38,492 nt of DNA from NCBI RefSeq assembly GCF_900092025.1, contig NZ_FLTX01000071.1, positions 1 to 38,492 of the forward strand, in the 5' to 3' direction. Source of the DNA: Xanthomonas bromi (lineage in GTDB: Bacteria > Pseudomonadota > Gammaproteobacteria > Xanthomonadales > Xanthomonadaceae). Positions within the stretch are counted from its first letter, which is position 1. Each line of letters starts with the position of its first letter. A program made the position numbers and the translations under genes. Under the pieces are notes generated by a model. That model ran no database searches and had not been told where the DNA came from. It worked only from the letters and a program-made list of their open reading frames with translations. This document shows, in pieces, positions 28,159 through 34,520 of this stretch.

Positions 28159-29589
28159 TCAGCCCACTCCTCTAGCGAGAATGAAGACAGAGACGCACGC
28201 CGAGACGGCGATGAGGCCGGCGCGCAGGCGTGCGATGAAGGTGCACCACATGGGTGGTGGTGATGCAAAAGTGGCCGAGTAGGCGCTAGCGATCACGCCA
28301 CCGCTTGCAGCCTCGAAGCCTGGACAGGCGCCACCGCCGCCGAAGCCAGATTGATCGAGGTCGTCGGTGCTGATCTTCTTGGTGCTGAGCACCTTGGTGT
28401 CGCCATCAGAGGAGCCGGCGCCAGGGTCCTGGGACATGCCGCCAACCTTGGTCCAGGCGGGCTGATCACCATTGCTGCCACCATCCCCGGTGCCCTTGGC
28501 TAGCAGCTTCTCCGCAGCACAGGCGCTGCGCCACTGGAACACCATCGAGTTGTACTCCACAGCGTCGCATTTCTCACCGGTGCAGACAGGCATCGAGGCA
28601 CACGTTCCGCCGCTGACGTTGCGGTTCCTGCGGGTGTTGCAGTCAATTCGCCATTGGATACGGGCTTGACCGCACATGATGGCGTCACCGCTGCAGCTCG
28701 GAGGGTTATCGCAGTTGTCGCCCCCGGAAAATTGGCTCTTCTCGCCCTCTCCTTCGCCGTCGCCGTCGCCGTCTGGCTCGCCGTCACCGTCACCGTCTTT
28801 CTTGCAAGTGCCGTCGGGGCCTTTGACCTCGCCTTTTGCGCACTGGCCGTCACCCGGCAGGCAACTACCTGTCGGCGATTTGATTTGCCCTGCAGGGCAC
28901 TCGTTGTCCTTGGGCTTGCAAGTGCCGTCCTGGCCCAAGACCATGCCCTCAGGGCACGAGTTAGGCTCGCAGGTACCCTTCGCGTTCTTCGACTGGCCCT
29001 CAGGGCAGTTATCAGGCGGAGTAGGCTCACACACGCCGAGGTAGCTATTCCAGTGGTACCCCTTCATACCCTCGCATGCCTTAGGAGGATCTTGAGGACA
29101 TAACGCACCGGTGGCCTTCCAAGTCATCGTATCGTCAGCATTACCAAACCACACACCATCGCAACCATTGCGGCACCCGATGCTGCCAGAGCGCGCACTG
29201 CCAATGTATGTACCCCACGGGCCTGATCCGGTGTAGTCCGGCTCCGAGCTACAACTATCAGTGCTGGTGTAGAAGCGCGGACCATTGCAATCGCTCTGGC
29301 CGTTAGTTCTGAATCCGTAGGTGTCCTTGGTACCGCAATCCCATATCTCTGCAGGGGCTGTAAGCCCATTCGCTTTCTGATAATCAAGCTGAGCAGAGGC
29401 AGCAGCATGGGCATCCGCTTGACTGCACTTGTCAGCAAGGGACATGCAAGAGAAGCGCGTGACTGCGGCATCAGCACGACCAATGCCACACCACGAAAAT
29501 GCGATGGCAACGAGAACATAAGCGAGGCGTCTAGCGATCGCAGAAGCGAACACGCGGCCGAGAAAACTCAGCTGTCCAGTGCGAGCCAT
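28159..29589 (-). CDS. Phage adsorption/attachment protein (pIII-like)
   Basis: The predicted 476-residue virion tip protein binds the host receptor, probably a type IV pilus as in related Xanthomonas phages. It has a signal peptide ending GIGRADA (about residue 41) and a Cys-rich N-terminal domain. Short repeats of the form CPEGM.LGQDGTCKP follow, then an Asp/Gly/Glu linker (DGDGDGEPDGDGDGEGEG) like the glycine linkers of pIII. A second Cys-rich domain and a C-terminal membrane anchor (LIAVSACVSVFILARGVG) complete it. The position between the small coat genes and pVI is canonical. The ATG at 29589 follows GGGGGCGGT and overlaps the upstream 22-residue gene. Confidence 0.88.
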   Translation of the reverse strand: MARTGQLSFLGRVFASAIARRLAYVLVAIAFSWCGIGRADAAVTRFSCMSLADKCSQADAHAAASAQLDYQKANGLTAPAEIWDCGTKDTYGFRTNGQSDCNGPRFYTSTDSCSSEPDYTGSGPWGTYIGSARSGSIGCRNGCDGVWFGNADDTMTWKATGALCPQDPPKACEGMKGYHWNSYLGVCEPTPPDNCPEGQSKNAKGTCEPNSCPEGMVLGQDGTCKPKDNECPAGQIKSPTGSCLPGDGQCAKGEVKGPDGTCKKDGDGDGEPDGDGDGEGEGEKSQFSGGDNCDNPPSCSGDAIMCGQARIQWRIDCNTRRNRNVSGGTCASMPVCTGEKCDAVEYNSMVFQWRSACAAEKLLAKGTGDGGSNGDQPAWTKVGGMSQDPGAGSSDGDTKVLSTKKISTDDLDQSGFGGGGACPGFEAASGGVIASAYSATFASPPPMWCTFIARLRAGLIAVSACVSVFILARGVG

Positions 29590-29636
29590 ACCGCCCCCAA
29601 GATCGCGATCATGACGAAGTAACCGACGTATTCCAT
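29568..29636 (-). CDS. 22-residue membrane peptide (pVII/pIX-like)
   Basis: This very short gene begins MEYVGYFVMIAILGAVW and is almost entirely one membrane helix. It has a strong ribosome-binding site (GGGGGAG, 5-6 bases from the ATG). It starts just after the coat terminator and overlaps the pIII start by 22 bases. Filamentous phages carry tiny coat proteins of about this size at the virion end, so a minor coat role is plausible. Confidence 0.72.
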   Translation of the reverse strand: MEYVGYFVMIAILGAVWLALDS

Positions 29637-29660
29637 AACTCCCCCTTTCGTGTTGCGTCA

Positions 29661-29687
29661 CAAAAAAGGGCGGGGAAATCCCCGCCC
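29661..29687 (-). terminator. Intrinsic terminator downstream of the major coat gene
   Basis: The stem GGGCGGGG/CCCCGCCC (29668-29675 with 29680-29687) with loop AAAT is followed, on the minus strand, by six T residues. It sits after the coat gene and before the pIII unit, as in f1-type phages, and would keep coat mRNA much more abundant than downstream mRNA. Confidence 0.9.
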
Positions 29688-29711
29688 TGCCCTGTCTGCG
29701 TGGCTGGCAGA

Positions 29712-29936
29712 TTACTTGGCCAGGCGACGGCCCAGGCCGATCATTGCGATCACGGCGCAGGCACCCAGGACGATCACGCCACCGGCGAGCAGGTCGCCCT
29801 TGTCGATGCCATCGGTCATGGCGGCAGCGACTTCGCCAGCAGCGAAGGCCGAGCCGGTCATGACGGTTGCAGCTGCTGCAGTCACGGCGGCAGCGATCTT
29901 GGCCGGGGCGGAGAAAACGCGGTTCTTGGTGTTCAT
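29712..29936 (-). CDS. Major coat protein (pVIII-like)
   Basis: The 74-residue precursor has a basic N terminus and a hydrophobic signal ending GSAFA (cleavage after residue 32). It gives a 42-residue mature protein: an acidic N-terminal part (GEVAAAMTDGIDKGD), one membrane helix (LLAGGVIVLGACAVIAMIGL) and a basic tail (GRRLAK) that would contact DNA. This is the classic charge layout of filamentous phage coat subunits. The ATG follows AAAGGAAAGC. A strong terminator follows the gene. Confidence 0.93.
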   Translation of the reverse strand: MNTKNRVFSAPAKIAAAVTAAAATVMTGSAFAAGEVAAAMTDGIDKGDLLAGGVIVLGACAVIAMIGLGRRLAK

Positions 29937-29964
29937 GTGGTGCTTTCCTTTGATGGTTGGTTGG

Positions 29965-30165
29965 TCAAGCGAGAGTGAGACGACGCCCCTGCCGAATCAT
30001 GAAACCGATGGCCCAACTGCCCGCGATGATTGCGGAAACAGCCAGACCCTCGCCCGCGTCCATCGGCGGAGGAAAATTGGACACGGGTGCGTAAAACGGT
30101 GCAGCGCATTGCTGCGTCGACGCGTTGTAGTCAGCCTCTTTGCAGTGGAGGACGTAAACGGTCAT
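29965..30165 (-). CDS. Small phage membrane protein (possible minor coat protein)
   Basis: The 66-residue protein has a short N-terminal part with two cysteines, a Pro-rich stretch and one C-terminal membrane helix (GLAVSAIIAGSWAIGFMI) ending with basic residues (RQGRRLTLA). Its size, position between the ssDNA-binding and major coat genes, and basic tail suggest a minor coat or assembly protein. The ATG follows AAGGGAC, which overlaps the stop codon region of the previous gene. Confidence 0.8.
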   Translation of the reverse strand: MTVYVLHCKEADYNASTQQCAAPFYAPVSNFPPPMDAGEGLAVSAIIAGSWAIGFMIRQGRRLTLA

Positions 30166-30174
30166 GGAGGTCCC

Positions 30175-30465
30175 TTAAGCAGCCTTGACGGGCTGCTGGG
30201 CGCCCTGGGCAGGCTTGTCAACGCGGACAAGCGTTGGCTTGCGCGGAAGCTCGAAATCGCCATAGCGACTGACGGACACGTTGTCTTCGAGGTTGTAGTC
30301 GTAGACACCGTTTTCGTAGGGCGGTTCCTTGCCCAGATCCAGGCGGACCGTCTGGCGGAATTTCGGCGTTTCGGCCATTGCTTCCTGGGTGCGGATGATT
30401 CCACTACGGCCCTGCTTTTCCCAGTGCTTTTCGGTGACGTGCTGGCTGCTGATCGTGATCTTCAT
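30175..30465 (-). CDS. Phage single-stranded DNA-binding protein (pV-like)
   Basis: The 96-residue protein is expected to coat phage single strands and stop conversion to double strands. It is recognised from its start MKITISSQHVTEKHWEKQG, the acidic and basic beta-rich middle (TPKFRQTVRLDLGKEPPYENGVYDYNLEDNVSVSRYGDFELPRKPTLV) and its place directly after rep. The ATG at 30465 is preferred over longer starts because the upstream residues (His-rich) look non-coding and AAGGT lies upstream. Confidence 0.82.
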   Translation of the reverse strand: MKITISSQHVTEKHWEKQGRSGIIRTQEAMAETPKFRQTVRLDLGKEPPYENGVYDYNLEDNVSVSRYGDFELPRKPTLVRVDKPAQGAQQPVKAA

Positions 30466-30572
30466 TGCGATGGTTACCTTGATGGCGATGGTGCGGATTC
30501 CGTGATGCGTCACGGTACGGTGGTGGTGATGTGCTGGGCCCCGCGCCGCAAGCGACACGGTGCCCCGGTGGG

Positions 30573-31643
30573 TTAGGCGCAGTCGGGGAATAGCTCGTCC
30601 AGCTGGTTGCTGATGCGAACCTCTAGGTCGAGTTGCTGCAGGTTCTTGAAGCGGCCGGGTACGCCGTCATGCGACAGGTAGCGCTGCAGGACAGACACGG
30701 CGTATTCCGGGCTGCGGGTGTTCAACGCGTTCCACATGACACGAAGCGCAGTGCCGGCCTGCGTGTCGATGAATTCGATCATCGCTTTGACCGATGGATT
30801 GACGGTGCGCTCCTTGAGCTGCAGGCGCGTCAGTTCACCCACGACCAGGTCGGCAAGAACGGTGTAGGCGCTGGCGAAGTACTTGCCGGGGTTGGACAAC
30901 GCATCGAGCGGCAGATTGATGCGCTTGGCGTAGAGGCGGAGTTCACAGCGGACCCACTCACTTTCAGGGTCGCCGAGCTGCTTGCCCTTCTCATAGATGC
31001 AAAGCTCTTTGTGGCCCTTTTGGCCGACATAGAACGAACAGCCCTTGTTGCTGCCGACATCGCTGATGTGCTTTGCACCAGGCGGACGGCCGTTCATGGT
31101 GAACGCGCCTTCTAGGTAGGCATCGTGGAACTGCTCAACGTCGAAGATCTGGCCGGAGTGGTCATCAATGGCGATATCGACGCGGGTCAAATGCGCGCCG
31201 AGATCCTCGGCGATGCGCTCGACAAACGGCCAGCTGGGAACGTGGCTGCAGCCCTGCCCTGTCAGGCTGATCATCACCTCACCGTCGTCGGAGAGGCCGA
31301 GGCGGCCACAGACGCTGGAGGTCTCATCGATGAGCATCGCGCTGCGCTGATAGCGAAAGTTCCACAGGCGGTCAGCGAGGGGCCCGGCAACGATGCTGCT
31401 GGACGTGCCGAAGACATAGGCGACCATCTGCTGAGCGTTCATGCGCTTGAAGAGGTTGACAGCCTTGTCGGAGTCAAGGACCAAAGTGCAGAAATCGATA
31501 ATCGGCTCGGAGAGGCCTGCGAGGGTCTGAGACTTTTGGCCCGTGTTACTGCTCGGGCCACCCGGCTCCGCCGGGCCTGCACCGGTCTGATTGCAGGCTG
31601 CGACCGGTGAAAAGGGTAGGCAAAGGGCGAGAAGAGGCGTCAC
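30573..31643 (-). CDS. Phage replication initiation protein (Rep_trans family)
   Basis: The 356-residue protein should nick the phage plus-strand origin and start rolling-circle replication. Family features are LTRVDIAIDDHSG in the middle, GCSFYVGQKGHKELCIYEKGKQLGDPESEWVRCELRLYAKR (the aromatic/charged block with a probable catalytic Tyr), and a helical C-terminal part. The start is a GTG at 31643 that follows GAGGA and overlaps the stop codon of the 50-residue gene upstream (GTGA). No other start codon precedes the conserved SEPIIDFCTLVL. Confidence 0.88.
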   Translation of the reverse strand: MTPLLALCLPFSPVAACNQTGAGPAEPGGPSSNTGQKSQTLAGLSEPIIDFCTLVLDSDKAVNLFKRMNAQQMVAYVFGTSSSIVAGPLADRLWNFRYQRSAMLIDETSSVCGRLGLSDDGEVMISLTGQGCSHVPSWPFVERIAEDLGAHLTRVDIAIDDHSGQIFDVEQFHDAYLEGAFTMNGRPPGAKHISDVGSNKGCSFYVGQKGHKELCIYEKGKQLGDPESEWVRCELRLYAKRINLPLDALSNPGKYFASAYTVLADLVVGELTRLQLKERTVNPSVKAMIEFIDTQAGTALRVMWNALNTRSPEYAVSVLQRYLSHDGVPGRFKNLQQLDLEVRISNQLDELFPDCA

Positions 31644-31792
31644 AGCGCAACGTCCTCAAGGGCGGTGGTGCGGAAAAGCGTGGGGCCGTGGGCCCCACAC
31701 CCCGTTTGCGTGGGCCTGCGGCCGGCTGGTGAGGCATCAGCCGTGGGACGGCTGCCAGAGCGCTTGGCGTTGGCGACCAGGGCACGGCTCAT
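31640..31792 (-). CDS. 50-residue phage protein of unknown function
   Basis: This small basic protein begins MSRALVANAKRSGSRP and ends GPTLFRTTALEDVAL. It is supported by tight packing: its ATG overlaps the stop of the 94-residue gene (ATGA) and its stop overlaps the rep GTG (GTGA). It shares the peptide LVANAKR and the underlying DNA with the neighbouring gene, which points to a local duplication. No function is recognised. Confidence 0.65.
   Translation of the reverse strand: MSRALVANAKRSGSRPTADASPAGRRPTQTGCGAHGPTLFRTTALEDVAL
31680..31754. other. Cluster of strong hairpins upstream of rep
   Basis: Two perfect stem-loops lie close together: GTGGGGCC-GTG-GGCCCCAC (31680-31698) and CAGCCGT-GGG-ACGGCTG (31738-31754). 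The first resembles the origin-like hairpins at 26384 and 33590. They lie inside the 50-residue gene, so they would also fold in its mRNA just before rep. They could act in replication or in control of rep translation. Confidence 0.45.
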
Positions 31793-32073
31793 GCGCACGC
31801 CTCCGCAGCATCTTCCGAAGTGGTCTCTCTCCAACCATGCACCGGGGCAGAGATGACCGTGTGCAGCCCGCCATTGGGCTTTGCGGTGTACAGGTAGCAG
31901 CGCGACGTGTGCAGCTGGCGCTTGGCGTTGGCGACCAGGCTGCAGGCGCGGTAGTCGGCGTCAACGCGGTTGAACGAGGCTTGGCGGCGATGCGAGATGA
32001 GACCGATGACGGCGCGCAGGTATGCGCACGCGATCAGGACCAGCCAGATGGCCACGATAATGTGATGCGTCAC
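31789..32073 (-). CDS. 94-residue phage protein with one N-terminal membrane helix
   Basis: The protein starts with a hydrophobic helix (HHIIVAIWLVLIACAYLRAVIGLI) and continues as a soluble region with LVANAKRQLHTSRCYLYTAKP. The GTG start has GGGGAC 8-12 bases upstream and lies inside a GTGACGCATCAC motif. It is the first gene of the phage replication operon, overlapping the next gene by ATGA. No function is recognised. Confidence 0.7.
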   Translation of the reverse strand: MTHHIIVAIWLVLIACAYLRAVIGLISHRRQASFNRVDADYRACSLVANAKRQLHTSRCYLYTAKPNGGLHTVISAPVHGWRETTSEDAAEACA

Positions 32074-32191
32074 GAAATGTCCCCTGTCCCTGTTATGCGC
32101 CCTCGCCTGCTTCTGGCTGTAGTCCCTCTCGGGACGGCGGTGGCTACCCTACCCAGCCCGGGCTCCCCCCGGGGGGTACCGGGGGGCGGGA

Positions 32192-32211
32192 CGTTACCCA
32201 ATGAGGTAACG
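32192..32211. promoter_or_regulatory. Inverted repeat between divergent phage genes
   Basis: CGTTACC and GGTAACG (7 bp each, 6-bp spacer) lie between the rep operon and the divergent HTH regulator gene. This is the expected place for an operator of that regulator. Confidence 0.5.
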
Positions 32212-32261
32212 CGAGCGCATGTAAACTCGCCGGGTCACAAAATGTCAACCCTGAGGGTCAC

Positions 32262-32657
32262 ATGAGCGCTACAGATGAGCTACTTGACAAGGTGAAAGAG
32301 AGTTGCTCTCTGCCGTCAGACATGGCTTTGGCGGAAAAATTGGGTGTCAATCGCCAGATGATCTGGAAGGCGCGGCACGAGGACAAACCGCTGTCAGATG
32401 AACGGATTGCGCAACTGTGCGCGATGGGAAAACTGGATGGCGGCTCTTGGATGGCAAGAATTCATGCCGAACGAGCGGCATCGCCAGCTGAAAAAGCCCT
32501 ATGGCGATCAGTGTTGGACAGGCTAAGCGCGGCCGCCGCGGTGGTCGCGCTGCTGGTCCTCGCCGTGCACACAGGAGCGCATGAGGCGCTGCTGATGGCG
32601 CTCTCCCCCGTCGCCATAACGCCCACCTGCTATACATTATGCGAACTGGGCTGTTAA
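32262..32657 (+). CDS. DUF3693-like HTH phage regulator; 3' end formed by the attachment junction
   Basis: The 131-residue product has an N-terminal helix-turn-helix region (MALAEKLGVNRQMIWKARH, about residues 20-38). A hydrophobic stretch (AAAVVALLVLAVHTG) follows. It resembles the DUF3693 regulators of Xanthomonas filamentous phages and is divergent from the rep operon, as expected for a repressor. The ATG follows GAGGG. The last eight codons run through the attachment core and end TLCELGC. In the excised circle the frame would instead continue from the core into 25916-25993, adding IALLTLLCALTAYHC and more, for 153 residues. It would then stop at a TGA overlapping the DUF3653 start codon. 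The integrated form therefore has an altered C terminus. Confidence 0.8.
   Translation: MSATDELLDKVKESCSLPSDMALAEKLGVNRQMIWKARHEDKPLSDERIAQLCAMGKLDGGSWMARIHAERAASPAEKALWRSVLDRLSAAAAVVALLVLAVHTGAHEALLMALSPVAITPTCYTLCELGC
32631..32645 (+). repeat. 15-bp attachment core, right copy / tandem phage junction
   Basis: TATACATTATGCGAA matches 25901-25915 exactly. The sequence to its right is not chromosomal but a diverged second copy of the phage left end, so this is a phage-phage junction rather than a simple right end. Confidence 0.88.
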
Positions 32658-32718
32658 TGCTGCTGTTAGCCCTCGTGGCCTACAACTGCCGGTCATTCCA
32701 CAGGAAGCGGACTGGACA

Positions 32719-33390
32719 ATGACGTTTGACACCTACGAGCGCGTAGACCTGACCGGCCCTTGGGCCGGTTTTGGTTTTCAGGGGCATCGATTCTTTACAC
32801 CGGAAAATTACGACATCGACCCGTGCGACATGCGGTACTGGGCACTGACGTGCGCAATCGCGCGCGAATGGTCGCTGATGATGTCCGAGGAGCGAAATGC
32901 TCGATCAGTGACCCCGCGAACGCCTACTGCCACAAGAACCCCAGGATCATGGATCTGCGCAGGCGGGAATGTCATCTGCCTGCGGGACGTACTCCGGCGC
33001 AGGCGTGAGAAGCGGTTGTCAGTGGGGAGTGGTCAGGGGGTAGCCGCCAAATGCCCGCTCATCGTCATCGGGGGCCGTATGAGCTACAGACCGCAAAACA
33101 ACCATGAAGGGCTCTGGTGGGAAATCGCCTTGGGCATCTTCGTAGGCCAGCTGATGATCGCAGCGCTGGCCGGCATCGTGGCGCTGTGCCTGGGATACTT
33201 CACCCTGCGCACCGTCAGCGCAGCACTGCCGGCAGTCACGCCGCAATCGCTATACACGCCCCGCTCCCAGCGTGTGGCACCGGCACCGCTACAGCTACGC
33301 GAACTGGAAACAAACGAGCGGTGCATTCAGCACAAGCGCTTCCAGCGACTGCCGAATGGCTGGCAGGAATTGCCGAACGATCCGTGCTGA
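32719..33390 (+). CDS. DUF3653-like phage protein fused in frame to a second small phage membrane protein
   Basis: The first 95 residues are a close copy of the DUF3653-like protein at 25990 (MTFDTYERVDLTGPWAGF). After the shared tail (NVICLRDVLRRRREKRLSVGSG) the frame stays open and runs into a separate-looking module starting MSYRPQNNHEGLWWEIALG at 33079. That module has one membrane helix (about LMIAALAGIVALCLGYFTL) and a Pro-rich, Cys-containing end. The 33079 ATG may be the real start of a 103-residue phage membrane protein, in which case this ORF is an accidental fusion. The intact prophage has no copy of the second module. Confidence 0.65.
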   Translation: MTFDTYERVDLTGPWAGFGFQGHRFFTPENYDIDPCDMRYWALTCAIAREWSLMMSEERNARSVTPRTPTATRTPGSWICAGGNVICLRDVLRRRREKRLSVGSGQGVAAKCPLIVIGGRMSYRPQNNHEGLWWEIALGIFVGQLMIAALAGIVALCLGYFTLRTVSAALPAVTPQSLYTPRSQRVAPAPLQLRELETNERCIQHKRFQRLPNGWQELPNDPC

Positions 33391-33394
33391 TATT

Positions 33395-33412
33395 TATCTG
33401 ACGCGTCAGATA
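33395..33412. promoter_or_regulatory. TATCTGACGCGTCAGATA palindrome
   Basis: Perfect 18-bp palindrome at the 3' end of a GRP-regulator remnant. Its 14-bp core TCTGACGCGTCAGA recurs at 34507-34520 and 34894-34907. Confidence 0.6.
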
Positions 33413-33545
33413 TCGTAAGGGTAACGGTCCTGCAAGTCACGGGCATAGATGCCGGCGAGCTGGGCGTACTCCGGCGCAGGCGTGAAAAGCGGTTATCAGT
33501 GGGGAGTGGTCAGGGGGTAGCCGCCAGTGGCCTGCGCAGCCCGAC
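33396..33545. pseudogene. Joined fragments: GRP-regulator 3' end (minus) and DUF3653 3' tail (plus)
   Basis: 33396-33467 matches 34506-34572, the end of the GRP-regulator paralog. At GAGCTGGGCG the match switches to the DUF3653 tail sequence (CGTACTCCGGCGCAGGCGTG) seen at 32985. This is a recombination joint between two phage copies at a few bases of shared sequence. Confidence 0.7.
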
Positions 33546-33589
33546 TGGACGGGGGCGGCGACGTCCACGGCGCGGGTGAGGCGTTATCC

Positions 33590-33608
33590 GTAGGGGCTAC
33601 GCCCCTAC
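33590..33608. other. Origin-like hairpin, second copy
   Basis: GTAGGGGC-TAC-GCCCCTAC, the same stem as 26384-26402 with a changed loop, embedded in about 60 bp of nearly identical upstream sequence. Confidence 0.55.
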
Positions 33609-33628
33609 ACCCCTATAGGCCCGTGAAA

Positions 33629-33814
33629 CTATTTCCGCTGACGCAGTTCACGACGCAGCCGCCAGTTATCAACTACAAACACAGTAAGGAATAGCACAGA
33701 CAGGATACCGAACGCGTCATCGCCTGCATACTTCCAGAACGCCCAGCTGAAAAAGCTAACCACGATGCCGGTAGCGAGTAATGCAGCGCCATCTTTAACC
33801 TTTGATGCGTTCAT
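33629..33814 (-). CDS. 61-residue two-helix membrane protein, unrecognised
   Basis: The protein has two membrane helices (LLATGIVVSFFSWAFWKYA and FGILSVLFLTVFVVD) and a basic C-terminal end (NWRLRRELRQRK). Its start overlaps the stop of the upstream 151-residue gene (ATGA). No family was recognised. It lies in the slot between the phage origin-like hairpin and the regulator, where the intact prophage has only about 20 bp, and so looks like cargo. Confidence 0.65.
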   Translation of the reverse strand: MNASKVKDGAALLATGIVVSFFSWAFWKYAGDDAFGILSVLFLTVFVVDNWRLRRELRQRK

Positions 33815-34266
33815 GAGCTGACCCCGCCATGCGCCTTTGCTAGCGCTGCAAAACGACTGCGGCCTTGCAGACTGGTTTTATAGATAATCGGCTGTCTCAC
33901 CAAGACATTTCTTACATCGGGAGGCGCCTTAAACTCGCTGGCGGCCATGAGTACCTCTGTAAGCGTGGTTCCGCAAGCAAGGTGGCGACCGGTAGCTACT
34001 GCTGCGCTACCGATCACTGCACCCAGATACCAAGACGCAGAAAGTCCAGCTACGGTAATAAAACGTTCGTACCGCGTTCCCGCTTTAATTAGCTCCATTA
34101 CCGTAATTCTGGGGCCGAATTTTTCTGCGAGACCAACGAGCGTCACGATGGCCCCGTTAACTGCTGTTACGTTGCCGTACAAAGAATCGGGAGCCGGGAG
34201 GCCAAGCGCATTCATGTTTTCGCGAAAGTATGAGGCCCAGCCAGGTTGGTCAACACATGCGTCCAT
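33811..34266 (-). CDS. 151-residue protein of unknown function, cargo of phage remnant
   Basis: The N terminus reads MDACVDQPGWASYFRENMNA. Two hydrophobic stretches follow (NGAIVTLVGLAEKFG and LSASWYLGAVIGSAAVATG), then a soluble C-terminal region. The upstream 80 bp are less GC-rich than the surroundings. It forms a two-gene unit with the overlapping 61-residue gene. No family is recognised with confidence; possible roles such as superinfection exclusion, toxin immunity or envelope change are only suggested by position. Confidence 0.6.
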   Translation of the reverse strand: MDACVDQPGWASYFRENMNALGLPAPDSLYGNVTAVNGAIVTLVGLAEKFGPRITVMELIKAGTRYERFITVAGLSASWYLGAVIGSAAVATGRHLACGTTLTEVLMAASEFKAPPDVRNVLVRQPIIYKTSLQGRSRFAALAKAHGGVSS

Positions 34267-34347
34267 GTAAAGCCTGATAAGGATTGTCTCGCTTGAGTAT
34301 GCGCCAGGAAAATAATCGTTGGCAAATAGTCACAGCGATCTACCGAG

Positions 34348-34410
34348 GTGATCTACCTGCGGGACATCCTGCGCCAAAGGCGCAAAGAGCAGTTATCAGT
34401 GGAGACTGGC
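34348..34410 (+). pseudogene. DUF3653 3' tail fragment
   Basis: The frame encodes VIYLRDILRQRRKEQLSVE, matching the C-terminal part of the DUF3653-like proteins (VIYLRDVLREKSQKRLSVG). The 5' part of the gene is missing, and the upstream sequence belongs to the cargo module. Confidence 0.7.
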
Positions 34411-34506
34411 GCGAGGTCCGCCGATAGAACGCATGTGGTCCGACAGACGCTTGGGCCACGAGGTCCACGGCGCGGATGGGGCGTTCGGCTCATGAGTCAC
34501 GATTTT

Positions 34507-34520
34507 TCTGACGCGTCAGA
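34507..34520. promoter_or_regulatory. TCTGACGCGTCAGA palindrome at the regulator 3' end
   Basis: Perfect 14-bp palindrome overlapping the stop codon of the GRP-regulator paralog; same core as at 33397 and 34894. Confidence 0.6.

Larger units (their letters stand above)
25901..32645 (-). mobile_element. Filamentous (inovirus) prophage of Xanthomonas Cf1/XacF1 type
   Basis: Between two copies of the attachment core lies a set of genes with the complete order of a filamentous phage. Reading along the minus strand these are two small early proteins, Rep (Rep_trans), ssDNA-binding protein, a small membrane protein, major coat protein, terminator, a 22-residue membrane peptide, adsorption protein pIII, pVI-like DUF2523 protein, Zot/pI assembly ATPase and a small regulator. 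On the plus strand are the DUF3693-like HTH regulator at one end and a DUF3653-like protein at the other. No integrase is present, as expected for phages that use host XerCD. The 6.7-kb size fits the group. All open frames appear intact, so the phage may be active. Confidence 0.92.
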
